Source: Meandrina meandrites (taxonomy: Eukaryota > Cnidaria > Anthozoa > Scleractinia > Meandrinidae). Taken from it: a stretch of DNA of 64,000 nt. Below the pieces are notes generated by a model. That model did not search any database and was not told where the DNA came from. It saw nothing but the letters and a program-made list of their open reading frames with translations. Positions 23,009 to 34,094 of the stretch are shown piece by piece (positions within the stretch are counted from its first letter, which is position 1; every line of letters begins with the position of its first letter). The translations under genes were made by a program, and so were the position numbers. The DNA lies in contig OY855914.1 of the NCBI GenBank assembly GCA_963693305.1, positions 10,786,403 to 10,850,402 of the forward strand, given 5' to 3'.

Positions 23009-25370
23009 GTAACATTTCTACAGGAAAGAAGGAAACAGAGAGAGAGAGCGTTAATGGATAGGAAACAGAGTGCAGATTTGCTTCTGGTTACTAACATTGA
23101 TTGTAAAAAAAGTATTTTTGGTGACTGAGAATTAAAAAAGGCAGTTGTCAACAAGCTTATTTGCAATTTTCTGAAAAATTCAATAGTTATAATATCAGCA
23201 ACTATTTTCTAGAACTGTCAGTGCCTATTTAATTACATATTTGGAAACTTGTGATAATTGCTAACATCAAACAAACTATCGACATATGAATAATTAAATT
23301 AAATGTAAATAAGCTCACATGTCCAATAACACTTGTCCAGGGAAGAAAAAAATTTTGTTTCGTATTTTGTATTTCCTTTTATTCCCCTACTGATATTTTA
23401 ATACACTTGAAGATAACCTGCAGATAGAGTTGGATGACCAACAACTATCCCCTCACTTTAAAACTCTGCTTTTGGCCTAATGGCGTAAACTATAATTATG
23501 CTCAAAGCTTAGGATTTCAAGAAAAAGACGACAAAGGCTTCCTTGTTGTTCCTTCCCCTGTCGTTTATACCAAGGCTATCGATCTTTCAGCTTATGAAGA
23601 AAAGATAAAGCAAGAATTCTAAAGAACACGAAACGTCAAGTATGAAATAAGGCGGTAAACAGAAAAAGTCGTTTAGGCAAGCTTATTAACCGCCACCAAT
23701 ATTGTGCTAGTAAGTTGCTAATGTGCCAGTCAAATCGATATCTAATAATCAAATGTTTTGTGACGAGGAACTTGAATATAAGGCAAACAACTAATAACCC
23801 TAGCTGTCACCTGATGGTGCCAAAACATTGTTTCAACCATCACTTGGAGAAAAAAATAAAATTGTTAATCGTTTGCCGGTGTAAAACGAAAATCAAGTTA
23901 TGTTCTTATTTCAAGAGAACAGTTCCTTTACATTTTATCTCGACTAAAGGCATAATCTACTTTTCAATTGTAGCGAAAACCAAAATGACAATGTATTTGC
24001 ACAAGGCCTTCCTCTGTTAATCTGTCTTTCAACCCCATCGCATTTGAGTCTTTGTCTCGATATCCTATTCTATCTATATCTTGTGACCTCTTCAGGATAT
24101 TGCTTATGTTCTTTAATTGTTTCGATCTGTAAAACAAGTGGTCTAAATGTAGGTTATATTTGCACCAGACAAGCCTGAATACTGCCCTCGTCTAGTTGCT
24201 CTTCTCCCAAAAGGCGATATTTCGATACTTAAGTAAATTTCTTTTTTCATATTCTCCTGTGCAGTAAGCCGGAAAACCAAAATAATTCCTAACCAGATAA
24301 GAAAGGGAATAGTCGACCAGAATTTGTCTGCTGTTGGGAAGGAAATGGAACTTTTAGGTTCGTGAAGAAAGAAAAAGTGTCACATTATGGGGCAACATGT
24401 TGTAATTTTTTTTTTTAAATGGAGAAACGCGAATGTTAAAGGAAAGCCTATAATTTCCCTCAAGTATTTAATTATAAACAAGAGGTCAGACTTTATTCAT
24501 TTTTCAAGGTCTTTAGCTATATCACTTATGACCATCGTCGAATTTGAACGAAAACGCTATGTGAGATGGAAAGTATTACTTAATATAATGTTAACTTTGC
24601 AAACCTGCCATGTTTGCTATCTAGACCAACGTTCCAAACCAGACTGCGTTCTTGAACTCGATATGGAAAGTAGGCTTTGTAGTCAAGTCTAATACTTAAC
24701 GGGAAAAATACGTGCTCGTTGCTGGAACAACACGTCCGGCGTTCAAATCTCTCACACAAGGCAATGTTTGCTTAACGTGATCATCCACTGATCGCTATAG
24801 TTTCAGAAGAAACGTTTTCTCAAAAGGCCAATTATCTATGTTTTCTCTGTCTTTTTATAGGCAAACAATTTACAAACGAGAAAGGAGTTACCATTCGACA
24901 TTCCTTTTCTTTATTCAAAGGCCTTAGTTGGATAACACAAAAGGGTTACTTTCGTTTTGACAACTGTTGCATTTCAAATAAAAATGGCTTAAACCACTCA
25001 ATTTTTTTTTAAATGACATTTTGAATAAATTTGGATCTAGCGATGATCGATCCATTAAAGAAAAGGAATTGTGAATCCTAAAAACTGTCACTGAATAAAA
25101 AATGCCACCGAAAGAAAAACATACAATAACGTGTAAAATGTTTTGATATATTGGAAAATTGAATTATCCCAAGGCAGGGAGTCCTAATTTCTGTCATCTC
25201 TAGCAATATCAATCAAAATAGAGCCCGCATTTCGTGTATGTTAGAACCCGTGATTCATATTTGTTTCCTAAAAGAAACACCGTTTGATCTTTTTCGTAAC
25301 TTATATTTTTTTTAAATGCAAAATGTGGTAGTTTCATCAATGGCACCTGTGGTCAGAGTCAATCGCGCCT
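23009..25370. other. No supported gene
   Basis: AT-rich sequence with scattered short frames (62-101 codons), none with splice context, signal peptide or recognisable domain. It contains a fragment of the local repeat near 24,317. Confidence 0.4.
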
Positions 25371-25374
25371 AAGA

Positions 25375-25900
25375 GTAAGCAACTGACGAAAGGGGAGCAC
25401 TTTTAAGTGAATATGATAAATAAAGTAGAGATGGGGTCAACTGTACTAACGTGTGAACACTCGCCGATGTGATCTTACTATGCAGATCGTTTCTCTTAAT
25501 TTTGGTATCCTGTATTTGTTGAGGATAAGAAGACAAAAGGACAAGGACAAATTGAAACCACCCGTCCCCCCGAAGGAAACAAATTGTTAAACCCTTTTTA
25601 AAAGTATCTTGGAAAACCGCACGAGGTTCGTTTTGTCCGCCATATTGGATGTATTATTTTTGTCTGTTAGCGCGCAAATCGTAATTCCCCTTCCTCTTCC
25701 GGCAACATGTTTCAAACTGAAGGCCCAAACTCAGTATGGCTTTCTTCATGGCCATCACTGTTCTTCTGAATTAACTTCAATCTCTATAAAGATTCAGCGC
25801 AATATCGTAGAGAGGCGCAAAGCCGGCATATGTGGTAACGTGGTTGCTTCATCACTAAACACGAAACGCCCTAAGAACTAGCAACTTGGACGAAAGAGAA
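25375..25900. repeat. Duplicated segment, copy 1 (partner 27,594-28,110)
   Basis: Two roughly 520-bp segments in direct orientation about 2.2 kb apart. Shared words include GATGTGATCTTACTA, CAGATCGTTTCTCTTAAT, GATAAGAAGACAAAAGGA, TTCGTTTTGTCCGCCATA and CGCAGAGAGGCGC-like text. A diverged third piece starts near 25,866. Coding potential is poor and the frames differ between copies. Confidence 0.7.
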
Positions 25901-26084
25901 GCTCTAGCTGAAATTAATATCTAAAGGGGGAAACTTTTTTTAAGTAAATATAACAAATAACGTAGAGGGGTTCAAGTTACACGAAAACACTTGCCGTGGA
26001 ATTTAATATGCTGATAGCGTTTCGTATAGTAATATTGGTAACTTGTATTACAAATTGAATTCGTTGTCATGATGACCAGACACT

Positions 26085-26215
26085 CGAGAAAATGTTTCAT
26101 CACATTTCCACTGAAACACCTCATGTTTGTCAAAAAAACTACTCCGCTGCGCATCGTATTTTCAATTCTCATCTCGGTGTTAGGAAACACTGTCTCTCGT
26201 GTTTAATATACTACT
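26085..26215. repeat. Palindromic MITE-like repeat, copy 1 (partner 56,085-56,215)
   Basis: Ends are inverted copies of a CACTCGA/TCTCGTGTTT-type sequence around a shared core (TACTCCGCTGCGC, TCTCGGTGTT). The same arrangement recurs at 56,085-56,215 (TACTCCGCTCCGC, TCTCGGTGTTTGG), which defines a dispersed family. Confidence 0.6.
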
Positions 26216-26430
26216 TTCTACGCAGAAACGTCGATCGCAACAGATGGCCCAATACTTTTTATATGTTTTTGATTTTTTTTTCACTGTCATTTCAGTGCAC
26301 ACTCAATCATAAAAATAGAAACATTCTTAGAATCCCTTGGTATCTAGAAGTTAATTTCAGGCCGAAAGTTGATAGAATCCTCAGCCAGCGAGGAGGCTGA
26401 CATTTTCGCTTAAGCGGCAAAGCATGAAAA

Positions 26431-27436
26431 GGAACTTAAGCACCGACGTTTTCGGGGCGACGTCGACGCCGGCAGCCGAGGAAACTTGGAGTAGAGGGCG
26501 CCGTCGCTGCCACTAAATTACAAAGCTTAAAGCAAGAGACTTTTTCGCGACGTCAACGTCTTCAAAACCTGCTGCGAAAAAGAAGGAAAAACTGCTGTTA
26601 TCGATTGATTGATAGGAATTAATAAAGCGAAGAATTATTGGGGTTGTGGGAGAGCTACTGCTCTTCTGCAAATCAAAACATTCAGCACAATTTTGACAAT
26701 TTCTATGCAAGATTTGATCCTCAAGGCAACGTTGAAACCGAATGTTGAGCAAAGTTCAGGGCTCAAAAACTGTGGATTGTCGAGCTTCATAAATCTCTTC
26801 TTGACTCCCGAAATTACCACAGCCTGACACGGCCTGGCATTTTTTTTTTCTTGGAACGAAACGGTTCGCTAGTAATTTTTATTTCACACAGAAGAACAGC
26901 GTGGTTATCTTTCTATTCCATTACTGTACACTGAATGAAAAGAAAACTCGGTTAAATTACATTTATTACGTTAAATTGTGGATACTGAGATCCAATAAAC
27001 CGACTTGCCGATCATAAACGCTTACGAATCATAATAAGCTGACAATTACAGCAGGTAGTACAAATCTAACATGATAAATGATCTGATAAACAACATGTTT
27101 TCAATACTTACATTTGCGCTGTTGTAGCCATCTTTACGGTATGATCTAAAAAAAGCTTTAGAAATGTAAGAAATATCCCTTTACCTCGAAATACAGGCTC
27201 CAATAGTTTAACAATAGTTCAAGCATCGGATACGTGCGACAAAATAAAAGCAAAGTGCCGTAAAAGCACGAAAATCACAAGGTGAGACTCGCGTTTTACA
27301 GGCAACGTCAATAAAGGCAAAGTAACGTCGGCGCCCTGTCGCGACGGCTGAACATGTGGGCAGGAAATGTTGATTGGAAGTAAAATTTCCTTCTGGTTGC
27401 CGTTTCCTAGTAGAAAACGTCTAGTGCTTAAGTTCC
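26431..27436. mobile_element. Candidate ~1-kb element with inverted ends
   Basis: The left end GGAACTTAAGCACCGACGTTTT faces a right end whose complement is GGAACTTAAGCACTAGACGTTTT, with GACGACG/GTCGTCG-rich sequence near both ends. No target duplication is obvious and no transposase is seen. It sits between the two copies of the 25,375/27,594 duplication. Confidence 0.45.
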
Positions 27437-27593
27437 CTAATAAGCAATGACGACGACGACGGCGCCGAGGTAAACGCCTAGTGAAATACGAATTTATATT
27501 TTACTAGAGAACCTCGAAATTATCCAGATGTACTCAGTGTATCTATTTCACGTGATCCTGTGATCCTATGATCGGAGTCAAAACCCCCTCAGA

Positions 27594-28110
27594 ACTAGCA
27601 ACTGACAAAGCTCTGAAATCAATTTTATAAAGAGGGAGCTTTTTAAGTGAACATGATAAATAAATTAGAGAGGGTCTCAGCTACTAACGTGCAAATACCC
27701 GACGATGTGATCTTACTACCCAGATCGTTTCTCTTAATTTTGGTATCTTGTATTTGCTAAGGATAAGAAGACAAAAGGAAAAGGAGAAATTGAAACCATC
27801 TGCCCACCGTGGGAAACAAATTTTTAGACACTTTTTAAAAGTATCTTTGGAAAATAAAAAAAACGTACGAGGTTCGTTTTGTCCGCCATATATTGGATGT
27901 ATTTTATTTTTGTCTGATAGTATGCAAATCGCAATTTCCCTTCCTCGTCCGGCAACATATCACAAACTTAGTATGGCTTTCTTCATGACCGCAACTGTTC
28001 TCCTGGATTGACTTCAATTTCTGTAAAGATTCAGCACAATATCGCAGAGAGGCGCAGAGCCGGCACAAGTGGTAGTTACTAAACACTTACTAAAACTTGA
28101 CACCGGGACA
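27594..28110. repeat. Duplicated segment, copy 2
   Basis: Partner of 25,375-25,900 with the same order of shared words. Small indels change every frame. Confidence 0.7.
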
Positions 28111-28514
28111 AAAGAGAAGCTCTAGCTGTTCTCTAACTCTAGCTAGAAATTTTTTACTCGAGAACCTCGCAATTATCTAGATTTATTCAGTGTATCAGTG
28201 TATCTCGAGGCCCTATGCGCCAACTTGGCGCCAGGGGACAGGAACTAGGAACTTCAGTGTATCAGTGTATCTATTTCACGTTGTCCAAAATACGCAAAAT
28301 TTAGTCATGCCACGTTCTCGTTTCACAGAGAACAGCTAGGAAATGTACCAAGATTTAAAATGCACGTGCAGGCAGAGTTATCGTTTTTCTTGTAAACAGA
28401 GTTTTCTAAAAGTGCTCAATTGTTCTTATTTCATGATTGGCACATTTTGTTTTGTCATTCAACAACCTTTACTTAAATTACAACCCTGTTGAATATTAAC
28501 TGACTGAAAGTTCA

Positions 28515-28533
28515 GGGGGGGGGGGGGGGGGGG
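28515..28533. repeat. Poly-G run
   Basis: Nineteen consecutive G residues, an unusual tract in this AT-rich DNA that can form a quadruplex and is prone to sequencing error. Confidence 0.95.
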
Positions 28534-28539
28534 CTTGAT

Positions 28540-28935
28540 AATAGGGACCTTACGAAACCACGGTTCGTAAGGTCTCTCACTTGATGTAGCAGGGAAGAGC
28601 GACTACTTTATAGCCCAAAATGTCCTGTTTCAGGTTGCAGTAAAAATTTTATTGTTGGAAACATAGGACGAAATCACATATTTCCGTATTTCTGAAAAAT
28701 GGCGGAAACATGCAACTCCATGTTTCCGTTACGTTTGCGTCTTGGGGAAACATGAAAATTCAAGTCTACGTGATTCCGTCACGTTTCCGGAACGGAAATG
28801 CCAAAAAGTGGTCCGGTTCCGCTGTATACGCTGCAACGGAAACGTAAGTAAACGTCACGAAACCGCTAACGGAAACACAGGTTATCCGTCGTGTTTCCGG
28901 ATCGGTTTCACACGTTTCTAGGACGTTTCCGTTTA
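28540..28935. repeat. Stem-rich segment with repeated GGAAAC/GTTTCC words
   Basis: It starts with a short hairpin (GACCTTACGAA ... TTCGTAAGGTC, 28,546-28,576). Then about ten GGAAAC or GTTTCC words occur on alternating strands between 28,655 and 28,930. No coding frame is present. It is probably a decayed foldback element or satellite. Confidence 0.45.
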
Positions 28936-29286
28936 CGGATTCTTGGACTTTATTCCTATGAAATGTGGAGTTTAATTTGTCCAGAAAGTTTAATTTTGTC
29001 AGGAATACATTAATCGAAACCTAGAATACTAGGATATCAATGAATGGTTTAATAAATTATACAGATAAATCCTTCGGATTTATTTGTATCTGTATTCGAG
29101 GGATTTATACAAATAAATCGCTCATTAATAGTCATAAATTCAATGGCAGCCCAAATTTCTTAGGCTTACTTGTCCTCAAATTTTAAGTCGTTTGAAACTA
29201 TAAAGCCTTCTTCTGTTTTTAAATTCATTTTGGATATATAGAATTCAAGATAAAACCGAATTAACATAAAAGACTCGCTAAGTTCT

Positions 29287-29417
29287 CTTGGTGTAGAAGA
29301 CATAAGACACGTCACAATAGAACACTGCCTCGCAAACCTATTGTTTTTATTGTATTCCTCGTTCTTTTGTCCTTTTGTTCTCTATTGTTATAGGTGAACT
29401 GTGTCTTCTACACCAAG
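29287..29417. repeat. Foldback repeat with 16-bp perfect arms
   Basis: CTTGGTGTAGAAGACA at 29,287-29,302 is the exact reverse complement of 29,402-29,417, enclosing about 100 AT-rich bases. Confidence 0.7.
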
Positions 29418-30002
29418 TAAGAGCCCTAAGTTCAGTTGAATTTCGGTCACCCGTTCTCAAATTTGTCGTTGAGCTGCATATTGCCTCACTTAAAATTCTT
29501 TCTGCATGATTACCTGGTTGAATTCAAGAACGCGCGTCTCATTCTTGAAAACATGGCATTCCTGAATGTTTCCTAACAACTTATCTGGAATTCGGTTCCG
29601 CTGAGCAGCTTTGGCCGCGGTGAAATGATGTCCCTGTCGTTGGTTTAACTCTTCATAAAATGTTTCATCCATTTCTCTTGAGGTGTTTCCGTACGTTTTC
29701 AGCCTACTGCCATAGAGACGCTGTACAACACACAAACCCGCTCCTTGCGAACATCACTCAGAACAAAACAAGCCATCGAAACAAACTTGTGTTATTCAAA
29801 TAAGCCTGAGAAGTCACAATAAATCGCAAAATCCGTGGAAAACGCACGATCGGACGATTCTGAGAAAACTGCACAATGGCAGCAATAAAACTAAACAAAG
29901 ACTACATTGTCTACGGTCGGAGCTGAAGTACTACTAATTAGACAGCTTTTGTCCTCTTGGAAACGGGCTTTATATAATGATCCCTGATTAATAATGTCAT
30001 GA

Positions 30003-30126
30003 AGTAAGAGATAAATACCTTGAACGTCGGTATTTAATATCCAAATGCATCCCTCGGGCCTAGGGCCCAAGCTCGGGGAAATATATGGATTAATACCTCC
30101 GTTCTCGGTATTTACCTCTTACTTAT
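30003..30126. repeat. Small palindromic repeat
   Basis: AGTAAGAGATAAATACCT at the left faces CGGTATTTACCTCTTACTT at the right, an imperfect inverted repeat of about 25 bp spanning about 124 bp. It resembles a miniature foldback element. Confidence 0.55.
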
Positions 30127-30145
30127 ATTAATAAACAGAGACGTT

Positions 30146-30900
30146 TCAGGAAAATCCTTCATCAGTCTGAAATAAGCCGTTTTGAGACTGATAAAAATAA
30201 CGGTTCAACAGTGTTACGTTACTCTAAAGTTCTTGAGGACAAATCTATTTCTATGGGGGCATGAACTCGCTAATTCGTTGCGTTTGTTTAAGCTACAAAG
30301 ATCTTTTTTACAGATAATAATAAACTTTTCGTGCAGACATAGATTACATTTTTTGCTAACATTATTGTAGGGTTGGCACTTTTTTAGCACTTTCCATTTA
30401 ATTTTGAAGGCTTTTTTCGCGTCTTTTAGGGTCCAAATGTGCTTTGACAGTTCAGTCTCATTTCTTTTGTTGGCGTGTCTGAAGGATGCGTTGTGGTTTC
30501 TGTAGCGTTCCTTAAAGTTTGTTGCTAGTCCTACATATGATTCGGTGGAAGTTTCGCTCGTGACTGTTGCTTGATAGACAACATTGCTTTGGAGGCATTG
30601 ACCTTCTAATAAATCGATGAGATACTATTGAAGCCTGGAACCTTTTTGAATAATTTAGCACCGCTCCTTAAAAGTTGAGCGCTCTCTGAAAACCGTTCCA
30701 CTCAAGAAAATTTGAAGTTATATATATACATATATATATGTTAATGACAATCACACCTCTCACTGCATATGTATAACACTGTTGAACCATTATTTTCTTG
30801 TCACTTGATAATGATGTCATGACAACATCGAAACGCCGTGTAAAATTTCTGTCGCCCATTTTTATTCCGAAATGTTTATCGAAATTTAGTCTCTTTGTTT
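30146..30900 (-). mobile_element. Penelope-like element fragment: GIY-YIG nuclease end
   Basis: An open frame on the minus strand (30,624-30,146) encodes the C-terminal GIY-YIG endonuclease region of Penelope retroelements. It contains EGQCLQSNVVYQATV, then YVGLATNFKERYRNH (core of the nuclease), then CNLCLHEKF with a paired-Cys motif, RNELASSCPHR, and a terminal QTDEGFS before a TGA. The reverse transcriptase that should precede it is absent. The adjoining 30,745-30,895 is homologous to 60,060-60,200, which precedes the RT end of another copy, and is probably the terminal pLTR-like repeat. Confidence 0.8.
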
Positions 30901-31745
30901 ATTTAATATAAAAACAATTAAGACGAAATCCGCCAGTATTTCAAGTAGTTATTGGAAAACAATTATGTACGAACTGAAGAAATAATAGATGGTGATTATT
31001 TTTTCCATTTTTCCACCCTTACTTCAATATTTTTTCTTACTTTTCACTTTGTTTGATTAATCAAGTAACCACAATACGATAATCTGGATTAGTTAACGCG
31101 TCAAAACAACCAAACAAAACAGCAAAACAACAGTTATTTTGATTTCTTTTTTATTTGGATTTAATTTTAATCGAGTACATTGCCTAAAATCTTTCATGGA
31201 ACGGGTGTCATGCATGTATCACGATTTATTTAATAATATCTTATACTATTTCTGTTTTAAATTGTACAGGTAATGAAGCAGAGTAAAATCAAGGGCAATA
31301 TCACGCAAAGAGTTGCAGAAATTGCCTGAGTCGTAAATTTCTCAAACAAGCCAGTGGCATTTATCCTTAATAATGCGGGAAATCATTCCATTACTTGTTT
31401 ATGACAAAGAGGACTTTTTTTCTTAAATAATAGAAAGTCAAAGCCCCGCGCTGTTGTGTGATTTCGTAACGGTAACTATTTTAATGTACAGTAAGCGTCA
31501 GCGAACAACAACTGAATTGATTTTTTTTTTTCAGTTTGTACAACAAGGCCATTACCAGCCAAAAAATATTTCCATTAATGAAGGCCAAGCTAATGCGTAT
31601 ATGGTGTTTTAATTTCAGATGTTTAGAAGTTTCCAGTGTCTCGACCAATCAAAATTAAGTATCTTTGCCCTCTTTGTTATAAACTATTTAGCCTAAGTTC
31701 CCCCATTTAAGGATGGCGACAAATATTAGCTTCCGCTTGAATAAA
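30901..31745. other. No supported gene
   Basis: AT-rich, downstream of the tyrosinase 2 stop codon. I could not find a canonical AATAAA close to the stop. Confidence 0.4.
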
Positions 31746-33392
31746 CTAAGACCTCAACGGCTGAAGTAGCTTCTCCAACTCCTTTGCACGCTTCACTTCG
31801 GATGGCTTCAGGCGAAACAATTTGAAAGCCTTTTCACTGAGACGAGAAAATGGTCGTCGTGGGATGTGATGCAGCCTGCTGAAACTCAGACCTAAAAAAT
31901 GCATTTCGGAGGTCACTTCAACATAAATAGTAACATTCCATACCATTTGCCCTTAGTGGGACACTATCACGGCTGATCATTGAAATTTCTTTTTTTCTAA
32001 TTTCCTTCAATATATTGCCAAATACCACCAAATACATGAATTAATTTCATAAAAAGATCCCAAAAAAAAAGCAAGATAGAATGGCTATTTTGAGGAAAAA
32101 GTACAGGATTTCAAGGATGGAAGTGGATTGGGATTGATATTTGGACAGGATGTCCAGATATCAAAGCTGCCATTTTGTTGAAATTTTTTATTAGTCACTT
32201 TTTCCTCTTACTTGATATTTCTTAGCTTTTACCACTTTTAACATTTCTCTCTTCCTATTGCATGGCAATAGAGCGCAATTATAGCAAGCTATCGGCCATT
32301 CTTATAAAATACGATATTTCAGGCATGACAGTGTCCCTTTAACATAATATAGAGCTGAAAACTAAGATGCCTACCTCTTAGAAGTGGTAACACATTCGCA
32401 GCTCCTTTTGGTGGCTGGTACTCCACTCGAACACCACCTGGTTGTAAGGAAAGATTGATCACTTCGCGAGGGAGCACTTGGGTACCTGGCATGACCTCGT
32501 TAACAGAAGGAAAGAACGCGTTCCTATGGGCGTCACTTTTCTTCTGCCAGTCGTCCCAGATTTTGTCGATGAAGCCGTGGTGAAGGAAAAACTCTGGAGC
32601 GGCGGCGGAATCCAGTGAGCACATCGTACCGTCAATCAAGCAATGTACCATGTCGTGCAGATTGATTCTGAGCATGATCTCAAAATCAGAGAAGTTACCC
32701 GCCGCTATTCGCAAGGCCTCTTGCACTGCTACAGAATCTGGTGGGTTCCCATTGAACATCCGTGCTAAGCAGCGTGGGCGCGGTTCCGGTGGAGATCCCG
32801 CTGGAAGTGGCACGAGGCTCCACTCACTCTGTCGAAAAGGACCCGTCTGGACACAGGCAGTAAAACCCTCGCCATTCCCACCAAAGCCAGTGTCCGCACT
32901 GTGCCAAAGGTCTTCAGGATTTGCTGTGCTGAATGGATTACTGGAAACCAGACTCCAATCCCAATATGCTATGGTAAAATTACAATCGACTCTGCGAAGG
33001 AGATTCTCATAAAGAAGCATAAAATACCGATGCCATGAAAGGAAGTGTGTGGCCTCGTGAATGCCTGACATGAACAGTGTCCTGTGATCATTGATGAGGT
33101 TATCGTAGTCTGTCTTGAATCTCGGATCAGTGGAAGCTGTTCTTATTACTCTTATGTAACGCTCTCTCTCGGCAAACGTCATGGACGTGAATTCTTTTCT
33201 TATTCGAACGCAGTTCATCAATTGTCCGCCAACACAGTTGCACCTTTGGCCGCAACGATCAAATGAGGTACTGCCTTCTTGGCAAACTGAAATAAAGAAG
33301 AATTAATAAGACTAACTTATAACTAAAGATATTCTCTATTAAAAAAAACCTCCCTTTACCTGCTGCTGGGGCACCAAAGGTATTTAATTTAG
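31746..33392 (-). CDS. Tyrosinase 2 module (likely 3' part of a TSP1-tyrosinase gene)
   Basis: Exons are 33,392-33,360 (33-base mini-exon, tentative), 33,286-32,375 (912) and 31,891-31,746 (146), all phase 1. The large exon begins with the same Cys-rich stretch as tyrosinase 1 (CGQRCNCVGG). It then has CuA (HEATHFLSWHRYF with upstream His in NDHRTLF) and CuB (LHDMVH and FFLHHGFIDKIW). The copper ligands look complete, so enzymatic activity is expected. The last exon encodes a basic C-terminus homologous to that of tyrosinase 1 (RLSEKAFKLFRLKPSEV). Unlike tyrosinase 1, no signal-peptide exon lies nearby; the short region upstream is a SINE and then TSP1 exons on the same strand ending in phase 1. 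It may therefore be the C-terminal catalytic domain of that gene. The mini-exon is supported only by phase and splice consensus. Confidence 0.85.
31958..32337. mobile_element. 380-bp MITE filling the last tyrosinase 2 intron
   Basis: Inverted ends GGGACACTATCACGG (left) and the complement of GGGACACTGTCATG (right). It occupies most of the 483-base intron between the last two exons. No target duplication is evident and there is no coding sequence. Confidence 0.6.
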
Positions 33393-33534
33393 CTGCAATT
33401 CATCTATTAAAAATATATGTAAAATGAGATCGAAGAAATAGCCGGTAATAATAACGAAGCCTGGTGAGTAAATATCAAAAAAATTTTATAGTATTTTCTA
33501 AATGAAAAAAATGATATGTTTATTTTGTCACAAG

Positions 33535-33720
33535 CGTGAGGCAAACGGGAATCGAATCCGTGGTCTCCCAGATACCAGCAGTTGGGCGCTCTAACCACCG
33601 AGCTACGAGAGACTCGTGGTGAGCTTGGCCATTTACTAGGTTCATATGTGACACGCGTCCTGCATACTGCTAGGATTAGCAACGTCAAAAGTGCCAAATG
33701 TGTAATAAATATCGTAATTA
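33535..33720 (-). mobile_element. tRNA-headed SINE-like repeat
   Basis: The minus strand has CTCTCGTAGCTCGGTGGTT and the B-box GATTCGATTCCCG, a full tRNA-like head followed by CACGCTTGTGACA. The 5' flank (CTAATCCTAGCAGTATGCAG, CTAGTAAATGGCC) is shared with the copies at 526 and 55,680. The signal-peptide-like frame over this flank is therefore repeat-derived. Confidence 0.75.
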
Positions 33721-34094
33721 TTTATCAATGCTTTCCATTGAAAAATAAATACCTTAGTGTTTAATGCTAGGATGTTTAGAAGTTGTTATGGAGATGCGAT
33801 AATTCTCATAAAATAATACATTACATTTTAAAGAATTATGTATGACTGCAGTAATGCCTTTATGTAACAAATATAGTAGTAAAGCCAGAGGCTAATTTTC
33901 AAGGGGATGGTGTAACTCCTGGGACTACAGAAAGATGAATTCTTACAAAAGAAATGCTACGATATTAAAAAAAAAGGTTCTTGCCCACTTCTTTCAATAA
34001 ATGACTTTATTTTTAAGCAAATTAGTAAATTATGTTTTGCTTGTTAGTTGGTCGCCATAATTATATAAGAAGCACCCCTAATCTCCACTCTTAC

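Noticed and set aside
33407..33697. Frame starting MALLTLLILAVCRT, resembling a signal peptide for tyrosinase 2
   Set aside because: The DNA is the 5' flank of a SINE-like repeat that recurs at 526-730 and 55,760-55,830, so it is not a gene-specific exon.
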